NCBI GenBank assembly: GCA_000934455.1
Contig: KN884063.1
Location: 141,641-205,640 of the forward strand
DNA: 64,000 nucleotides
Direction of reading: 5' to 3'
Source: Apostichopus parvimensis
Lineage: Eukaryota > Echinodermata > Holothuroidea > Aspidochirotida > Stichopodidae
This document shows positions 1-12,476 of the stretch, in pieces. A program made the position numbers and the translations under genes. Position 1 is the stretch's first letter. Each line of letters begins with the position of its first letter. Below the pieces are notes generated by a model. The model was not told the origin of the DNA. It saw only the letters and a program-made list of their open reading frames with translations, and did not search any database.

Positions 1-813
1 AAGATACCCTTCTAGATTTTGTCACCAAAGTATAATAGAGAATTTTATAGTGAAACTACATGTTTACTTTCTATTAATTTCATTCAATTCTGACGTAAAA
101 TTATCATGTTAGATGCACACCATTTAAATCACATGCAAATGAAAGTTTCAAGATTTCCTTTTTCTTTAAATGAAAGATGACCCAACAAGCTAACTTCTGA
201 ATAAAATCCTTGTATACAGGCATGGATTGTAGTGTTCATTACAGTAAAATGTATGTAATGATTTTTTAATACCACAATCAATGCTAAGAAGCTCCTTTCA
301 CAAACTTCCATGGATATTTCAAGAAGTCTGCATATTTGCAAAGCCTGTGAGGGCTTAATTTACAATTTTTTTTTTGGGGGGGGGGGGGGTATGAAAGAAC
401 AATTTGAGTAAATAAGCAACATGTGCTATTAAGATTATAGACCAAAACTGATCTGAATATAAAAAGAGATTATCTCTTAGCCTGAGAAGGTGGCTAAATT
501 GGAAAGTAGATTTTTTTTTAATGTACTATAGTGAATAGAGAGTGGAGATCAAAACATTTCATGAATTTATATATATACACATGTATATGTTGTACTTATT
601 TCATTTCTGCTGGATAGCACTGCCCTAACTTTACACACTGCTAATAGTTATATTCAGTAGGTCGAGCCTCATCTTAGGAAACATCACTTTATCGCAAATG
701 GGAATTTCTCAAATTGATTTCCATTCTGCTGGTTTTTGCCAAGAATACAATGATAAACATTGACCAAACAAACCTTGAAAAAGTTACAGTTTTCTCTCAG
801 AAATAGTAAATAC
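1..813. other. Non-coding stretch, no gene seen
   Basis: No exon with convincing splice sites and a protein-like frame is visible here. A 14-base G run (about 376-389) follows a T run, and there are short AT repeats near 570-590. If the exon at 814-939 belongs to a minus-strand gene, this is its downstream intron or 3' flank. Confidence 0.5.
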
Positions 814-939
814 CTTTGCTTTGCCTCTTGGCAAGTTGTCTTCCTGTGGAATGTCACCGTAGTGTGCACGGTATAGTTCGCTGATTCTATTTGAATAAAC
901 AACCGCGCATCCACAGGAAATTGCTGTAGGTACCGTTAA
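814..939 (-). CDS. Candidate single internal coding exon of an unidentified minus-strand gene
   Basis: Read on the minus strand, this 126-base segment is open for exactly 42 codons. It is bounded by a good acceptor (pyrimidines then GTCAG just above 939) and a donor (AAAG followed by GTATTT). The frame begins LTVPTAISCGCAVVYS and continues with NRISELYRAHYGD and then PQEDNLPRGKAK. The hydrophobic start could be part of a membrane segment, followed by a charged stretch. The composition is protein-like rather than random, but I do not recognise the family and could not find partner exons with matching phase. The donor of a possible 5' untranslated exon on the same strand lies near 6786. It may be a real exon of a transmembrane protein or a chance open frame. 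Confidence 0.33.
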
Positions 940-2224
940 CTGACAAAAATGTTGGAAACTTAGTAGCAAGAATGAACTCCCAATGGACACTAAGGTTTTG
1001 CAGAGATAAATGTTTAATAAGGAGTTTACACATACGTAACAGTAGCTATGGTCGAAGATCTGTGTATTGCAAGCATGTATACAGTACATGCCGCACTATA
1101 TAAACTATATAACTACAATATGAAGAAGAGTAGATCTTGTAAAAATATGAAATTAACACATTAATTCATATACAGTAAAGTCAGAAATGCAGAAATTATC
1201 ACTTTTTTACGTAGTTGCTGTAATATGAATTTGCTGAACAGAAGCAGAGAAAATCTGACCTCAGATCAACCATCATTGGTTCACAAACAACAGTCAAAAT
1301 GGAAGGGACAAGGGAAAGTGACAACGAGATAAAACGTAATCCCACAGTTTACCAAATTGCAAAACATATATATATATACTGTAGAGAGGATGCATTTTTA
1401 GGTAAATCATGCTGTTGGAATGAAAACTTGACTTCTTACAGCATTATTACCTAAAACCCAAGCAATTTATATATAGGATATTCTAGACACTGAAATTTGG
1501 GTGGTAGAATAAGGAAGGGGGTAGACATCATGGAAGAGACAGGTGACTAGATATCATACTTAGTGCTAGTAAAAAGTGTCCAGATGGCTTTAGATTGAGT
1601 AGAGCAGTACCGAGCTACATGTCAGGTGTGAGGTATAGTAAACATCTCATCACTTACTACACTGGTATGAGTTCTATCTCCTCTTTACTTCCAAATTACT
1701 GTACTGCCGTATGATCTGCCAAAAATGAATCTATTAACATTGGTATAATGGTACAGTTAAGTTGACTGCCCATCTACATCTAATGTGTACTTAATCTGTT
1801 TTTGTTCCAGTTTCCTTGGAAGAAGATCTTGCTGGGATGGAATTTGTGAAGTATACTCTCACTTCTTTATATAACTACACTAGTATTTTGCAGTAGATTT
1901 ATAATCACATTTTAAAAGCTTTTTCTCTCCATACTTTATCTCTGAAAAACTACTATATATTTGACATAAAAAAAATCAATAAAAGTAGCTGACAGTCCAA
2001 GTTCTTGCCAAGGTACAGTACTCATCAATGTAGGCTTACTACAGTATATGACTGTATTAATTCACAGTTAAGCAGTGTATACTGGGCTGTTACATTCCAC
2101 ATAATTGAAATAATCTACAGTACAGTATGTAGTATAAATGCATGCACCAGCTATTGTAGCTATACTGTAAATCTCTCAAATATACCTTTGTCAACCCCTA
2201 AGACAGTATAAATCAAAGCCTGCA

Positions 2225-2227
<3 letters not shown>

Positions 2228-2256
<29 letters not shown>
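2228..2256. repeat. (CT)n microsatellite
   Basis: A nearly uninterrupted CT dinucleotide run of about 28 bases followed by TTTCAG. It has no coding context. The pyrimidine run plus AG resembles a strong acceptor, but no exon with a sensible frame follows. Confidence 0.9.
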
Positions 2257-2258
<2 letters not shown>

Positions 2259-4009
2259 AGCCCTTAAGCTTCCCCACCGACTGTAAAACATTTTATTAAC
2301 TTTTCCACTTTAAGCCGATTTTTAAGTATTACTATTTTACTTCATATGAACACACTTTGTCAACCCACTAAACTGCCTGTGGATCTCATCTGGAAGCAAA
2401 AACGGAAAATAAATTGCAATCAATTTATTAGACGCTGGCAAATACTATCTGCTTGAGCATTGATTAAGTCCAGAGAGATCATTTCCCAAGTTGCCGTTTT
2501 TTAAAGACATGTGGAAATGAAAAGGAATGCCACAGTTCTCCATTCAATAGCATTGAAGTAGGCAAGCCGGTTTTTTAAAGGCTTATAATACTATGATATC
2601 TGGATAGGCAAAACACTGAATACTGCGGTTTCAATACATATATGTTGAATGGGCACAGTGAAATTGTTTCATCCCTTGAGCCATGGAAACATGACAAAGA
2701 CGGAAATGTACTGTTAGAAAATATTAACCCACATATATAGTAGACAATGTAAGAAAAGAATGAGTAATGGGCTCTAATGTGACCTTATTTTACAACAACA
2801 TTTAATGGTTGGTTTTATTGCTTATTTGTTTTGAACAAATCAAATGCAGTCTGCATTCCATTGAGCAGCATGACAAATTGCATAAATGTGTATCTTTCTT
2901 TTCATCTGCCCCGAGTCTGCCACAATGGGCTTGATTTTCAGAGATTGGTCCTCTTTTTATTTTTATTTTTTCTCCTTTCGTAATTTAAAATTGACTTTAA
3001 GATCATTTCATAGATACACAGCACGGTTGTCAGCTCTTATTATCACAGTGAATCTTAACTGTATTACTGTAAGGATATATCTGATAGAAAGTGCATTTCT
3101 TGAACAACAGAGCATACTTCATTCGCATACAGTATATATATATATGATTCACAATGAAGACCATTGTCTATAGATATTTTCCAGTGAGTGAGGGTGTGGA
3201 TATTTGGGTCAGCATGGGTCAAAGCAAGCTGAATATTCATCGATACAATACGGGAATTACAAATACTGCGATTAAGAAGACAGGGGGCATACAGTATACA
3301 CAGTACACAGTAGAGGCAACTGTTAGCGACCATTGCTTGGCTGATTGCTTGGATCCATTCCTAGATATTGTACATATTAATATGAAATTAAAACTTGGAA
3401 AACTTGGAACTTGATGTGATATGACAGAGCTGGGCTACAAAGACAGTATTAATATGAACTGAAGGATGGGATCTACCTTGGTGATTTTTCTATATATTTT
3501 TTATGTGTAGCATGCATTATTATGCATCTGTGAAGAAAAGTTCTGTGGCTCATAGCAAGTACTGTACAGTATAAATGAATACAGCAATGAAAGGCTATTA
3601 TGAAGAGAGTGGGAAAGGATCTCTGTACTGTAAGCATCTGAAGGAAATGGTTGCTTACTATGTTATTTCTTTCTATTTGCAAAATTATCGAATAACTACA
3701 TGGATGTTTCAAGTAGGACTAGTGGTAACAAGCTTAACACTGAATGGGGAGGGGAGAAAAAAGGAGATAAAAGGAATAGTACAAGTTTGTTCAAAGTACA
3801 TTAAATTTACATGATTTCCATAGATCTCTACACACTTCTTGTGCCCTGCAGCATTTCAAGGCCAAATCCAGTCAAATTCTAGAAATGTTAAAACTCTCTT
3901 CCATTTTAGATGCTGACGGCATGCGTCTTCTTCTCATCAAAAATATCTACTGATCAGGAGCCGCATTTATATTCGACAACATGCACACTTTAGCCCTCCA
4001 GTAGTAGAG

Positions 4010-4017
4010 TGACGTCA
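4010..4017. promoter_or_regulatory. Perfect CRE-like octamer TGACGTCA
   Basis: The palindromic cAMP-response element core TGACGTCA occurs once, within a locally less AT-rich stretch (about 3900-4120). No transcription start or adjacent coding exon is evident, so a regulatory role is only suggested by the motif itself. Confidence 0.22.
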
Positions 4018-5787
4018 CAGACGTAGGAGTGATGCTTCATTGATTAACTTGAGTTGTTCTCTATCGGACACTGAGGCCTCGAAAAAGCAAGCAGTGTAAA
4101 GTGCTCAAAATCCATTGAAAATTTTACGGTGATGATCTTGGATTAAGTCTTCTCACTCACCACAAATTATCCCTCTTTATCACTATTTCCTCTTTGATTA
4201 TTTACTTTTCTTCTGAACAAACTTGCTACATTCCACATACTCTTCCATCCCCACCAGCCCTCCCTCCCTTCCTCCCAGATTAGTCTTTTGCACTAAGTGA
4301 CCCCCCCCCCCCAAAGCTTTGGACATCATAATTTTCATTTTTTAAGACATGCTTGTGATAGTCTTTGTTAAACACAGTCATAACGTTATATTAAAGACAC
4401 AAACTTGTAAGTTATAATTGAAGTAATCAGAATGAAAATAATTACAGAGAAGCCAAAATGTTGAAGGAACCCTTGCTCTTGGTAAAAATAGAAAAGAGGG
4501 CAGTAGTATCAAATACAGAGAAGCTCATAACTGTGTCAAATTGCTGTAATTTTCAAAAAAAGAAGTAAGATGGACCAGTACATGATCACTACATGCCTAC
4601 ATGCCATACATTACTTATGAAGGATCATGAAAAATGAAGCCTTTTCTCCATTAATTCTTTCAAGAAGCTCTTTTAATATTATCAGTATGTTCCTGTGACT
4701 TTACTGTACAAACAATACAAGGTACTGCTCGACGAGCACTGTTCTGTTTTTCTTTCCTTGTTGTTGTTTTTTCTTCTTTATAAATGCAAAGTTTAATCAT
4801 ACAACTGTAAATAGAGATCATAAACACATTTGAGAATCTCTGTAATTTAACCAGAAACACAAGTTTATCAAAAACTGAGAATACATTGTATACCACAAAT
4901 CATTACTGTACTTTCAACTTCTCCGTCAAACACAAACCAGCAGAAAACTAAACTAGCAAATAAAGAGCATTGAAATTAACAATATCACTAACTCTCCTAT
5001 AGGGGAAAATTTTTCGGGAAATTTTCCAAAATGTGCAGTAATTATCATGAGTACAAAATGCAAAGAGCACATTGTCCAAATTCAACAAGATGTCTAGACA
5101 TTTTATGGATAAATAGAATTAATAGATCATGACAATGATCATGTAAATCTAGAGTTGTTAAATATAATTTACAAAATTTGGCGGTGTGTTGACTTCATAC
5201 ATCACCAACTCCATTCACATTTGATTGATTCACATTTTCCACATTGTAATTCTAAAAGAACTTTACTGAAAAGAAAAGATAAGTTCTACCAAAATCCCCA
5301 ACTAGAAAGAAACTTTAAAGACAAGTTTTTTTTTAAGTTCGAGAGTAAGTTCTTTCTTTCTTTCTTTTTCAATTTAGGATCTCTCTCCTTTCGGAAAACT
5401 GAACAAACATAATCATCAAACATATGACACACAGTAAAATTTACAATATGCAGTGCTAACCTGAAACAAGCTGAAGACTTTTCCTTCAACAGAAACTTAT
5501 GCAATCCTCATATCTTGCCAAGATATAGAATAAAATAATTCTATTTTATATACGGTGCTGCAATCTTCATTCAAAAACAGAAGCACCTGAACCTTTGTTG
5601 TAGACTATTTTCAGATTTAAGCAACCTAAGACTTGAACCCTTTATTAACTTTTTCCTTTCCTATCTTTGCACCAATAATTCATTTTTATAGTTTAAAAGT
5701 CTTTGATACTCCAGTTTATAAATATTTTTATAGTTGTATTGGTAATAAATGAATGAAATAAATCAAATGAAATCATCAGGGATCAAT

Positions 5788-5925
5788 TTTGTGTAGCAGT
5801 TTTGAAGGCGATGCAGTTTGTCAAGGTTCATATGTGTAAAAACATCTCTAAACTTACACTGCACATTGACCATTTTGCCATCGCATTTTGCGATGCAATA
5901 CCCAGATAAATTATTCTCCCATCAA
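5788..5925 (+). repeat. Copy A of a dispersed repeat (partner at 23248-23417)
   Basis: Two blocks match copy B in the same order: GTAGCAGTTTTGAAGGC followed by TTTGTCA and an AAAAACAT element, then CATTTTGCGATGC with ACCC and a GATAA-TTATT tail. Copy B is flanked by TTAA and has short inverted ends, suggesting a miniature DNA transposon. This copy is more diverged and its ends are not clear. Confidence 0.6.
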
Positions 5926-6780
5926 TCATGACTAACCTACATCTGAATAGCATTTTTTCTTAGTGACAACAATTTCCTATGTGTTGTGCTGAGCCTGTAC
6001 AGCAAATTAGCTGAATGTTAGTTTTGACGTAGGCTACTGTATGCATGGGTTACCAAAAACTGGTGAAAATAAATAGGTTCTGTATATATAATACAGATTG
6101 CAAGACGCCGCGGCCTGTGTAAATTATGAAGCACTTACAGAATAACATAAATGTATGAAAGAGCAATATACAGGCAGAACTCTAAAAGTTATGTTTGCCT
6201 GAAAGAATGTGGGATGATGACACAGTAGCAGTAGCTGATATTCATAGCACCACAAACACAAAATAACTCACACTTACTTGATAAACCTGGAAAATTTAAA
6301 CTGACTGATTGATTGATGAATCACTGATACTATAGTAATACCGTCCATATGCATTTTGAGAAAGACAATGACTAATGGAATGCCACTTTGGGTTATGAGG
6401 AATGCAATTGTAGAATAAGAAACTGGTTCAAACCGTATTCAGTTTTCCATTGTTCTTTTTCTTGGCCCAGCAACTTTTGATTGTGACATAAACAATGATT
6501 GCTTCAATAACAACGGTCATGACCTGACAAGACCACATGAGTTTATTTTGAAATAACGAATCTGTATAACTGAGACTTCATACATTTCTCGAGCAAAACC
6601 TCCTTTTCATACTATATCAAATATCACGTTCCAAATGACATTGCACAGAGAAACTCAAGTCTCACAAACTTACTAGGAGCTATATTCTAATCTGTATTTG
6701 AAGGCCTAACGTAACATTAACTAGCTAGCATAGTATAAATCGTGCGTATAATACGTGCGGCACAAGCCACCACACGATAC

Positions 6781-6830
6781 TCACCTGGTGAAACACAATA
6801 GTGCTTTAATCCTTTATCGGACAGACGACA
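6781..6830 (-). other. Possible 5' untranslated exon end (strong splice donor) of a minus-strand gene
   Basis: On the minus strand a CACCAG|GTGAGT consensus donor lies at about 6781-6786. It follows a short segment without a conserved reading frame. The surrounding 6.7-7.15 kb is less AT-rich and has several CpG-containing words (CGTGCG, GCGCG), as expected near a promoter. It could be the first exon of the gene represented by the exon at 814-939. Transcription is not shown by the sequence. Confidence 0.25.
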
Positions 6831-7149
6831 GGACCAACACTAACGCAGTAAGCACTACTGTTGAAAATTCGTCAAATCCAACAATTTATCAATGAACCAG
6901 GTTGAGTAAATGAAAGAACTCTTAACAATATCACAACACGGAAAAGCAACTGTTAATTTTTACAGCAGCAATTACAAACATACATATTTTAGAACGAACG
7001 ATAGTAGCTGAAAAGATACTTAACGCAACTTGTTGTGTGAATTACACTGACCAGAATGATATGGTTATTTATAGCTAGTTTTGCGAATTTGATAGGATGA
7101 ATTGCTGATAAGCGCGTGTTCACCAGCTGATAATTATAAATGGTGTAAT

Positions 7150-9829
7150 TGCGCGCTATACAGGCTTCAGAAACGCAGGGACAGGGACGATTTGATCAAA
7201 CTCAAAATATAGCGCAAGGGTGCAGCAGAGTGCTTTATTGGTAAAAGGTTAATACAGCAGTGGCGTCCGAAATGTGGTCGGGGATGGGGTCGGGGTTGGT
7301 AACGGGGATGGATTGGTGGGGGATGTCATTGGGAGGTGGCCGGAGCCATGACCCTCCCCCACCTCCATTTTCATTCGCCAGGGAAAACGCTCTGGCAGGG
7401 ATGTTTCACATTGAAGAGTATTTATTAGCACCACCTTGCATTTAGACCTACTTATAGACCTAATGTATAGTCTAAATATGCCTCAAAATGCACCGTGTTA
7501 ATTACTTCTAAACTCACGTCTACCCAACCACCACTTACAGTGTGTTTCATTGATCACGATCACACAGCCACACTCTTTCTTCAACAAATTTGGGAATAAA
7601 AGATTCATGACCCTACCAAAATCAGTCGTGTAAGATTGCATGGATTCCACACTCCACGAATCGAAACGTTATTAACCTAACGGGACATCTCGTTCCGTCA
7701 GTATACTGTTGAAACTTACTTAATATTTTCATCTTGAACTCATAATCTTAATTATGACCCAGTACATCTGCCCCCTGCGCATAGCATATGTTGTGTTCTA
7801 CCGAAACCGTCGGTCCCCATCATATCAATAGAATTTATAACAGAATAAATAGACATAAAGAAGCGATTTGTTCGGATAAAATCATGAAAATGGGCACAAC
7901 TCAGGTAGAGATGGTATGAAACCAAACTATATTAAAAGCAACTATTAAAGTACATTCAGTAAAATTCTTTGGTTAAATATGAAAAAGACAGTCCGAAAAC
8001 ATTCGCTCTGTTCATATTGCTCCTCATCTCGGAAAAGGTCAAAGACTATCCTAAAATGATTGGAAATTAACAATCGTTGAGATCGATACAACAATCCGTC
8101 AGCTATCATATGATGAGTGGAACAAAACTTATATACGTGATGTATCATATCATATCGGGACTCACGACAAAATATCAAAGGTGCCACATTTTTTTATATA
8201 AATTTGGGATAGCGCCATCGTTAATAGCTCGCGGGTCGTCCAACTGCTTCAATGAAGTCCGTTAGTAATAGTTTTCCAATTTACTCGAAAAAATGTGTCT
8301 CGGGGACAACTTTTTGAGGATACGAGTGAATTCTTTTATTTCTCACTGATTAACCTTCATTTGAAGAAAATATATTAAAGACAATTTCTAATTTTGGTAA
8401 ATTGTAATCTTGCCTTGAATACGATACTAGGCCTATATACTCCGTAGGTTTGGTCAAACTTTCAAGCACATAAACTCAAAAAGCCTTTTTGAATAACTAT
8501 GGAATACATGCCATGTTTGAAGTGCCCCGATCTGATCACTTGTTAAGAGATGTGTACGAGCATAATAAATGGCAAGTTATCCTTTTTGACTATGCTCTTA
8601 TTGTGTCACTGCTCTGTGTATCAGTGGCGTCGCCAGAGTTTCAATCTGGGGGTAACGACTTTCCCGAAAAATATAACCTAAATTGTTCGCTCCGCGCACG
8701 TTCAACATCTTAATGTGCATAATATATAGGCATGCTTCGATTATAACATCGCAAGCCAATTACATACAATCATTTGCCGTGTTAATACCCTTCCATGTTG
8801 GTTATAATTTTTGGGGAAGTCGTTACAATAATAATGATTATAATAATATAAGTTTGACCATTGAAAAATTCTCAGTATATTGCCCGAATTTCCCCAAAAG
8901 TATTTGGTTGGGGTTGGGGGGGGGGGGGGCTGCAGCCCCCACCCGCCTCCTACGCCTATGCTTAAATGCAATCTGGTGCTATATTTTGCAACTTGAAGTA
9001 ACTTTATGTTCAAGAATATTCGGGCTTTGTCTGCCCAATATTTATGGTTTTAATTGAGGCGGATAAAAAGTTATACAAAAATGGAAATTAACCTTTTGCT
9101 TCGATAATGTTTTAAGTAAGAGTGTTGGAAATTGAAATTCATGCAGGGTAATAGTGAAGTTTAATCACTAGCGATTCATGCCGGGCCTCTGTGACCATGA
9201 ATGTGTGAAACACCAAACGCAATGTTCTGGGAACATGCCGGCTCGTGAATCTGCCAATTCCTTTGGTGCAGGGTGCGTCTATAACCGGTCGACAAACTTG
9301 AAAGAAGAGGACATTTTTAGACAATGTTGTCAATATTTCAGATAAAAAATGTCCGAAATTTGAACTTTTTATAGCGCCAAAGGTCGAGAAAAGGTGGGGT
9401 AAATAAGGTCGGGATTTTGGTTAAATATCGAGATTTGATCATAAAGACTTGCACAATTGAAGATAGAAAGGTGAACGGTTATACTAAGTCGAAATTTTGA
9501 GAAACCTTCTAAAGTTTGATATAAACAAGCGTAATTTCGAGAAAAATAAGGACATTTTTGAAACAATAGCGTCTATATTTAAGCCTAGTAATTATCTGCT
9601 GTAAAAAAAAAATTAATAGCACAAAATCAAGATAAAAGTAATTTTGGTAAAAATCGAAATTTGAGAAGAAAATTGAATAATTTGAACACTGAAATATGAA
9701 AACATTATGAGTCTAAATTTCGAGGAACAAGCAGAAATGTGGCTATAAAATACTAACATTTTGAGATGAAAAGATCCTGACGGATAACAAATTTCGACAT
9801 TCCCAGAATAATTCCTCTTTCAGACTTGC
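7150..9829. other. Transposon-relic-rich intergenic region
   Basis: No gene is supported. Starts resembling hAT-type ends (CAGTGGCG...) occur at 7255 and 8622. Between about 9130 and 9830 the sequence is built of loosely repeated words such as CGAAATTTGA, CGAGATTTGA and TTTCGAGAAAAA at irregular spacing of about 50 bases, which looks like an old degenerate tandem array. Open frames overlapping G runs are compositional artefacts. Confidence 0.5.
8622..8960. mobile_element. Degraded miniature element with internal inverted repeat
   Basis: The left end reads CAGTGGCGTCGCCAG and the right end, reversed, CATAGGCGTAGGAG, so the termini are related but worn. Inside, a 27-base word starting GTAACGACTT at about 8651 is repeated inverted at about 8799-8825 with only about three differences, giving a potential hairpin. 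A G14 tract lies near the right end. No target-site duplication was found. It resembles the better preserved hAT-like element at 9838-10305. Confidence 0.45.
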
Positions 9830-9837
9830 ACTTTGAG

Positions 9838-10305
9838 CAGTGGCGGAGCTAGGGGTATTGGTCGGGGGGGGGGGCGAGAATGGTCTGTAGGGGCGCTTTC
9901 GACACTATAAGCGGAACGCCACCACAGGTTGGCGCGGAGCGTACAGAAATTTTTTAAGTAAACATACTCCCTAGATCGCCGGAAATGACCCTTTCCGGGC
10001 CTTGCTAATTTGCAGATAAACGAAGAATAAATAGGTGTCATCGCCATTTAAAACCCCGTACAGTTTTTGGAAATAGTTTCGTACAACGGAAGTGCCGATA
10101 AATTAAAGACCGCCGCTAGAGCAGTTTGTCAGAAATTTACACCAACAAAATGTGACAAATGTCAATAGGTAGATGAGAGCGCAATAAAAAAGTCAATAAC
10201 TGCGAATAAGTAAAAAGTGGTAAACATCTGAAAAGGGCGCCAGCAGTCCATTTGAGTCCGTCGGGGGGGCATCCGCCCCCTGACTGTATGGACGCTCCGC
10301 CACTG
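9838..10305. mobile_element. Non-autonomous hAT-like DNA transposon (468 bp)
   Basis: The element begins CAGTGGCGGAGC and ends with the exact inverse GCTCCGCCACTG, a perfect 12-base terminal inverted repeat. It is flanked on both sides by the 8-base direct repeat ACTTTGAG (9830-9837 and 10306-10313). An 8-base duplication plus CAG...CTG ends is the signature of hAT-superfamily insertions. There is no transposase frame inside, so it must have been mobilised in trans. G-rich and C-rich runs lie just inside the two ends. Confidence 0.85.
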
Positions 10306-10317
10306 ACTTTGAGCTCG

Positions 10318-10436
10318 ATAGCCTCCCTACGGGAGAAAAGAATTTTTTAAAATGCTGCAGGTTCCGGCCATTTGAACCCACCAGGACCCGGACCGCACCA
10401 CAGGTATACTGCACCACAATTAGAGCTAAAAGAACC
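10318..10436 (-). repeat. Possible tRNA-derived SINE head
   Basis: On the minus strand the segment contains TTAGCTCTAATTGTGG, resembling an A box, and about 40 bases later GGTTCAAATGG, resembling the RNA polymerase III B box. A GGTTC word at the 5' side can pair with GAACC at the 3' side, like a tRNA acceptor stem. No full cloverleaf was drawn and no second copy was found in the window. Confidence 0.28.
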
Positions 10437-11261
10437 TAATGAAATGCTTGTTTAAGCATATTATCAGTTACCAACATTGTTCAACCCTTTATGCGAAAGA
10501 GCATAATTTAAAGTACAGATGGTGTGAAAATAGGGAGGATTGAAGGTGATATAAACCATTTTAGAAAATCTTTCGTTAAATGTTTATATTACTCCGAGCC
10601 AGCAGATGTAAGGGTCGGGGTTCAGTATGCTAAACTTGCTCCTCTTCTAGCTCAAAAGGCTAAGCGGTCATGATATGGAAATTTGCAAGTGCCATGATAG
10701 GCCAAGATCTCAGTTATCATGTGGTGGGTAGGATAGTATACCAGTTGAAAACCTTCTATCTAGTATGCTTTGGCAGGTCTTCAAAGTGGCGAGTTTAGTA
10801 TGTAAGTCAATGTAACAATTAATTGTGGTGCGAGACCTACACCATATCATTGGCGATCGATGTATACTAAACAAGCACAGTGAAGTCCCACAATCAGAAA
10901 TACCCTCTGTTTCCTCTTCACTTTGAGACTCACTTCCGGTGCATTCTTTCCATTGGTGATTACGCAAGTTTTCTGTAACAATGCTTTGTCACTTTTGTTA
11001 AAATGTAACCACCGATAAATCATTACACAATTGATGTAATTTCCCATGGATTACGCGTTTCTCTGAGCATGCCCAGAGCCATATATACATGACTCTGGTC
11101 ATGCCTATTCTATATCGCCCACCCATCCAGTGGCGTGCCCAGCGGCCCCTTATTCCCCACTATTAGGGAAACAATGGTTCTGAAGACTTTTAGTAATGTA
11201 GATACCATGATGGTAAATAAGACAATGTTGGGGGAGGGGAGGGTGCTCATTAACATTTGAC
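10437..11261. other. Intergenic, no gene seen
   Basis: Only short chance frames occur. One CAGTGGCGTGCCCAG word near 11127 resembles the hAT-like ends found nearby, with no partner end recognised. Confidence 0.45.
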
Positions 11262-11741
11262 TTTTTTCAGGTCCCGTTACATTAATTTAAGAAATGATGA
11301 TTTTGTGGTCATTTTAATTGGTCAAGAACTCTTGGACCGGGCAAGATGCATTATGGTACTCTTCTACATTGTCATTAGAGTTCATATGACCCATTGGTTG
11401 AGTGGTCCAAGCCGTGCTGGTTTTGATTAGGGCCCTAAGGATTTTTTCAGGTCCCGTTACATTCATTTTACGAAGTGATGATTTAGTGGTCATTTTAATT
11501 GGTCAAAGCACTCTTTGGACCGGGCAAGACGCATCATGGTACTGTTCTACATTGTCATTTGAGTTCATATGACCCATTGGTTAGGTGGTCCAAGGTGTGC
11601 TGTTCTTGATTAGGGCTTAAAGGGATTTTTTCGTTGTCCCGTTACATTCATTTAAGAAGTGATGATTTAGTGGTCATTTTAATTGGTCAAGCACTCTTTG
11701 GACCGGGCGAGACGCATTATTGTCTTTAGAATTCATATGAC
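11262..11741 (+). repeat. Tandem repeat, about 180-bp unit, about 2.6 copies
   Basis: The anchor word GTCCCGTTAC recurs at 11271, 11451 and 11636. Each is followed by the same landmarks: TGATTT..GTGGTCATTTTAATTGG, ACTCTTGGACCGGGC or similar, and TTCATATGACCCAT. The first two copies are complete and the third stops early. There is no open reading frame across the units. It could be a small satellite array or the internal repeat of a transposon whose CAGTGGCG-type end lies just upstream. Confidence 0.85.
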
Positions 11742-12467
11742 CCATAGATAAACCTCTTTCCCACGACCAAATGTTGAAACATATTGTAAGAAAGCATTCG
11801 TCTTGCCATATATGGTGTTACGTCGATACATTGTCGAATAAGTAACTGAATTAAATAGGTAGCAGTTACTTATTCGCGAATGTCGAACGAGGAACGCGGA
11901 ATAAGTAACTAACCAAACTTCACACCGGTTAAACTTAACCCAAAACTGAATGTAGGCTGACCGTTTTTGTATCTGTAAGATTGCGAAATCATGAACGACA
12001 ATCTGCTGACAATAACACTGCTTCAGTCAGAAGAATGGCCAGTGTGTTAAACTGTACTAACGCAAAGACATTTAATTCAGGATTCAATGTAACTAAAAAA
12101 GACAAGGAGCTGTCATAACGAGGTATGAGAAACTTCTGTGCAAGACAATGAAACGAAGGCCTTTGTTGTCGCCTTATAAGTTACAGTCCTAGGCTAAAGA
12201 CCAAGACAAGAGTATGTATAAACCTGTTGGCCGAACACTAATTAGTACAGTAGGCTAAGCAGTAGTTTAAATTAGGACTTAGCCTAACTCAGTCTTACTC
12301 TAAGTTCTTAGGTATAGAAATTGAAGTAGTTCACAATCTATGGTCTTAGGCTATTAGTAGGAACCTAGGCTACACTACAGTAGCCGGACACAGGATACAG
12401 TAGGTCTTCTATTTGCCTAGTCCTTAGCCTACTGTATGCCTAACATTACGCTAGGCCAACATTGACA
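11742..12467. other. Intergenic, no gene seen
   Basis: The segment is non-coding. From about 12180 to 12440 it is dense in CTAGGC/GCCTAG words (TAGGCTAAGC, CCTAGGCTACAC and similar), a motif type that recurs in other introns of the window. Confidence 0.45.
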
Positions 12468-12476
12468 CTCACTGCC

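Larger units (their letters stand above)
940..6740. other. Long non-coding region, possibly introns of a minus-strand gene
   Basis: All open frames here are short, low in complexity and lack paired splice sites that join in phase. The region holds a CT repeat (2228-2256), many TACAGTA/TGTACAGTA motifs, a C12 run (4301-4312) and a perfect CRE-like octamer at 4010-4017. It also holds one copy of a repeat shared with FIP1 intron 13 (about 5788-5925). No RNA gene was recognised. Confidence 0.45.

Noticed and set aside
8683-9057. Overlapping frames of about 90-120 codons on both strands
   Set aside because: They run through a G14 tract and transposon relic, with Gly- or Pro-run translations and no splice or start context.
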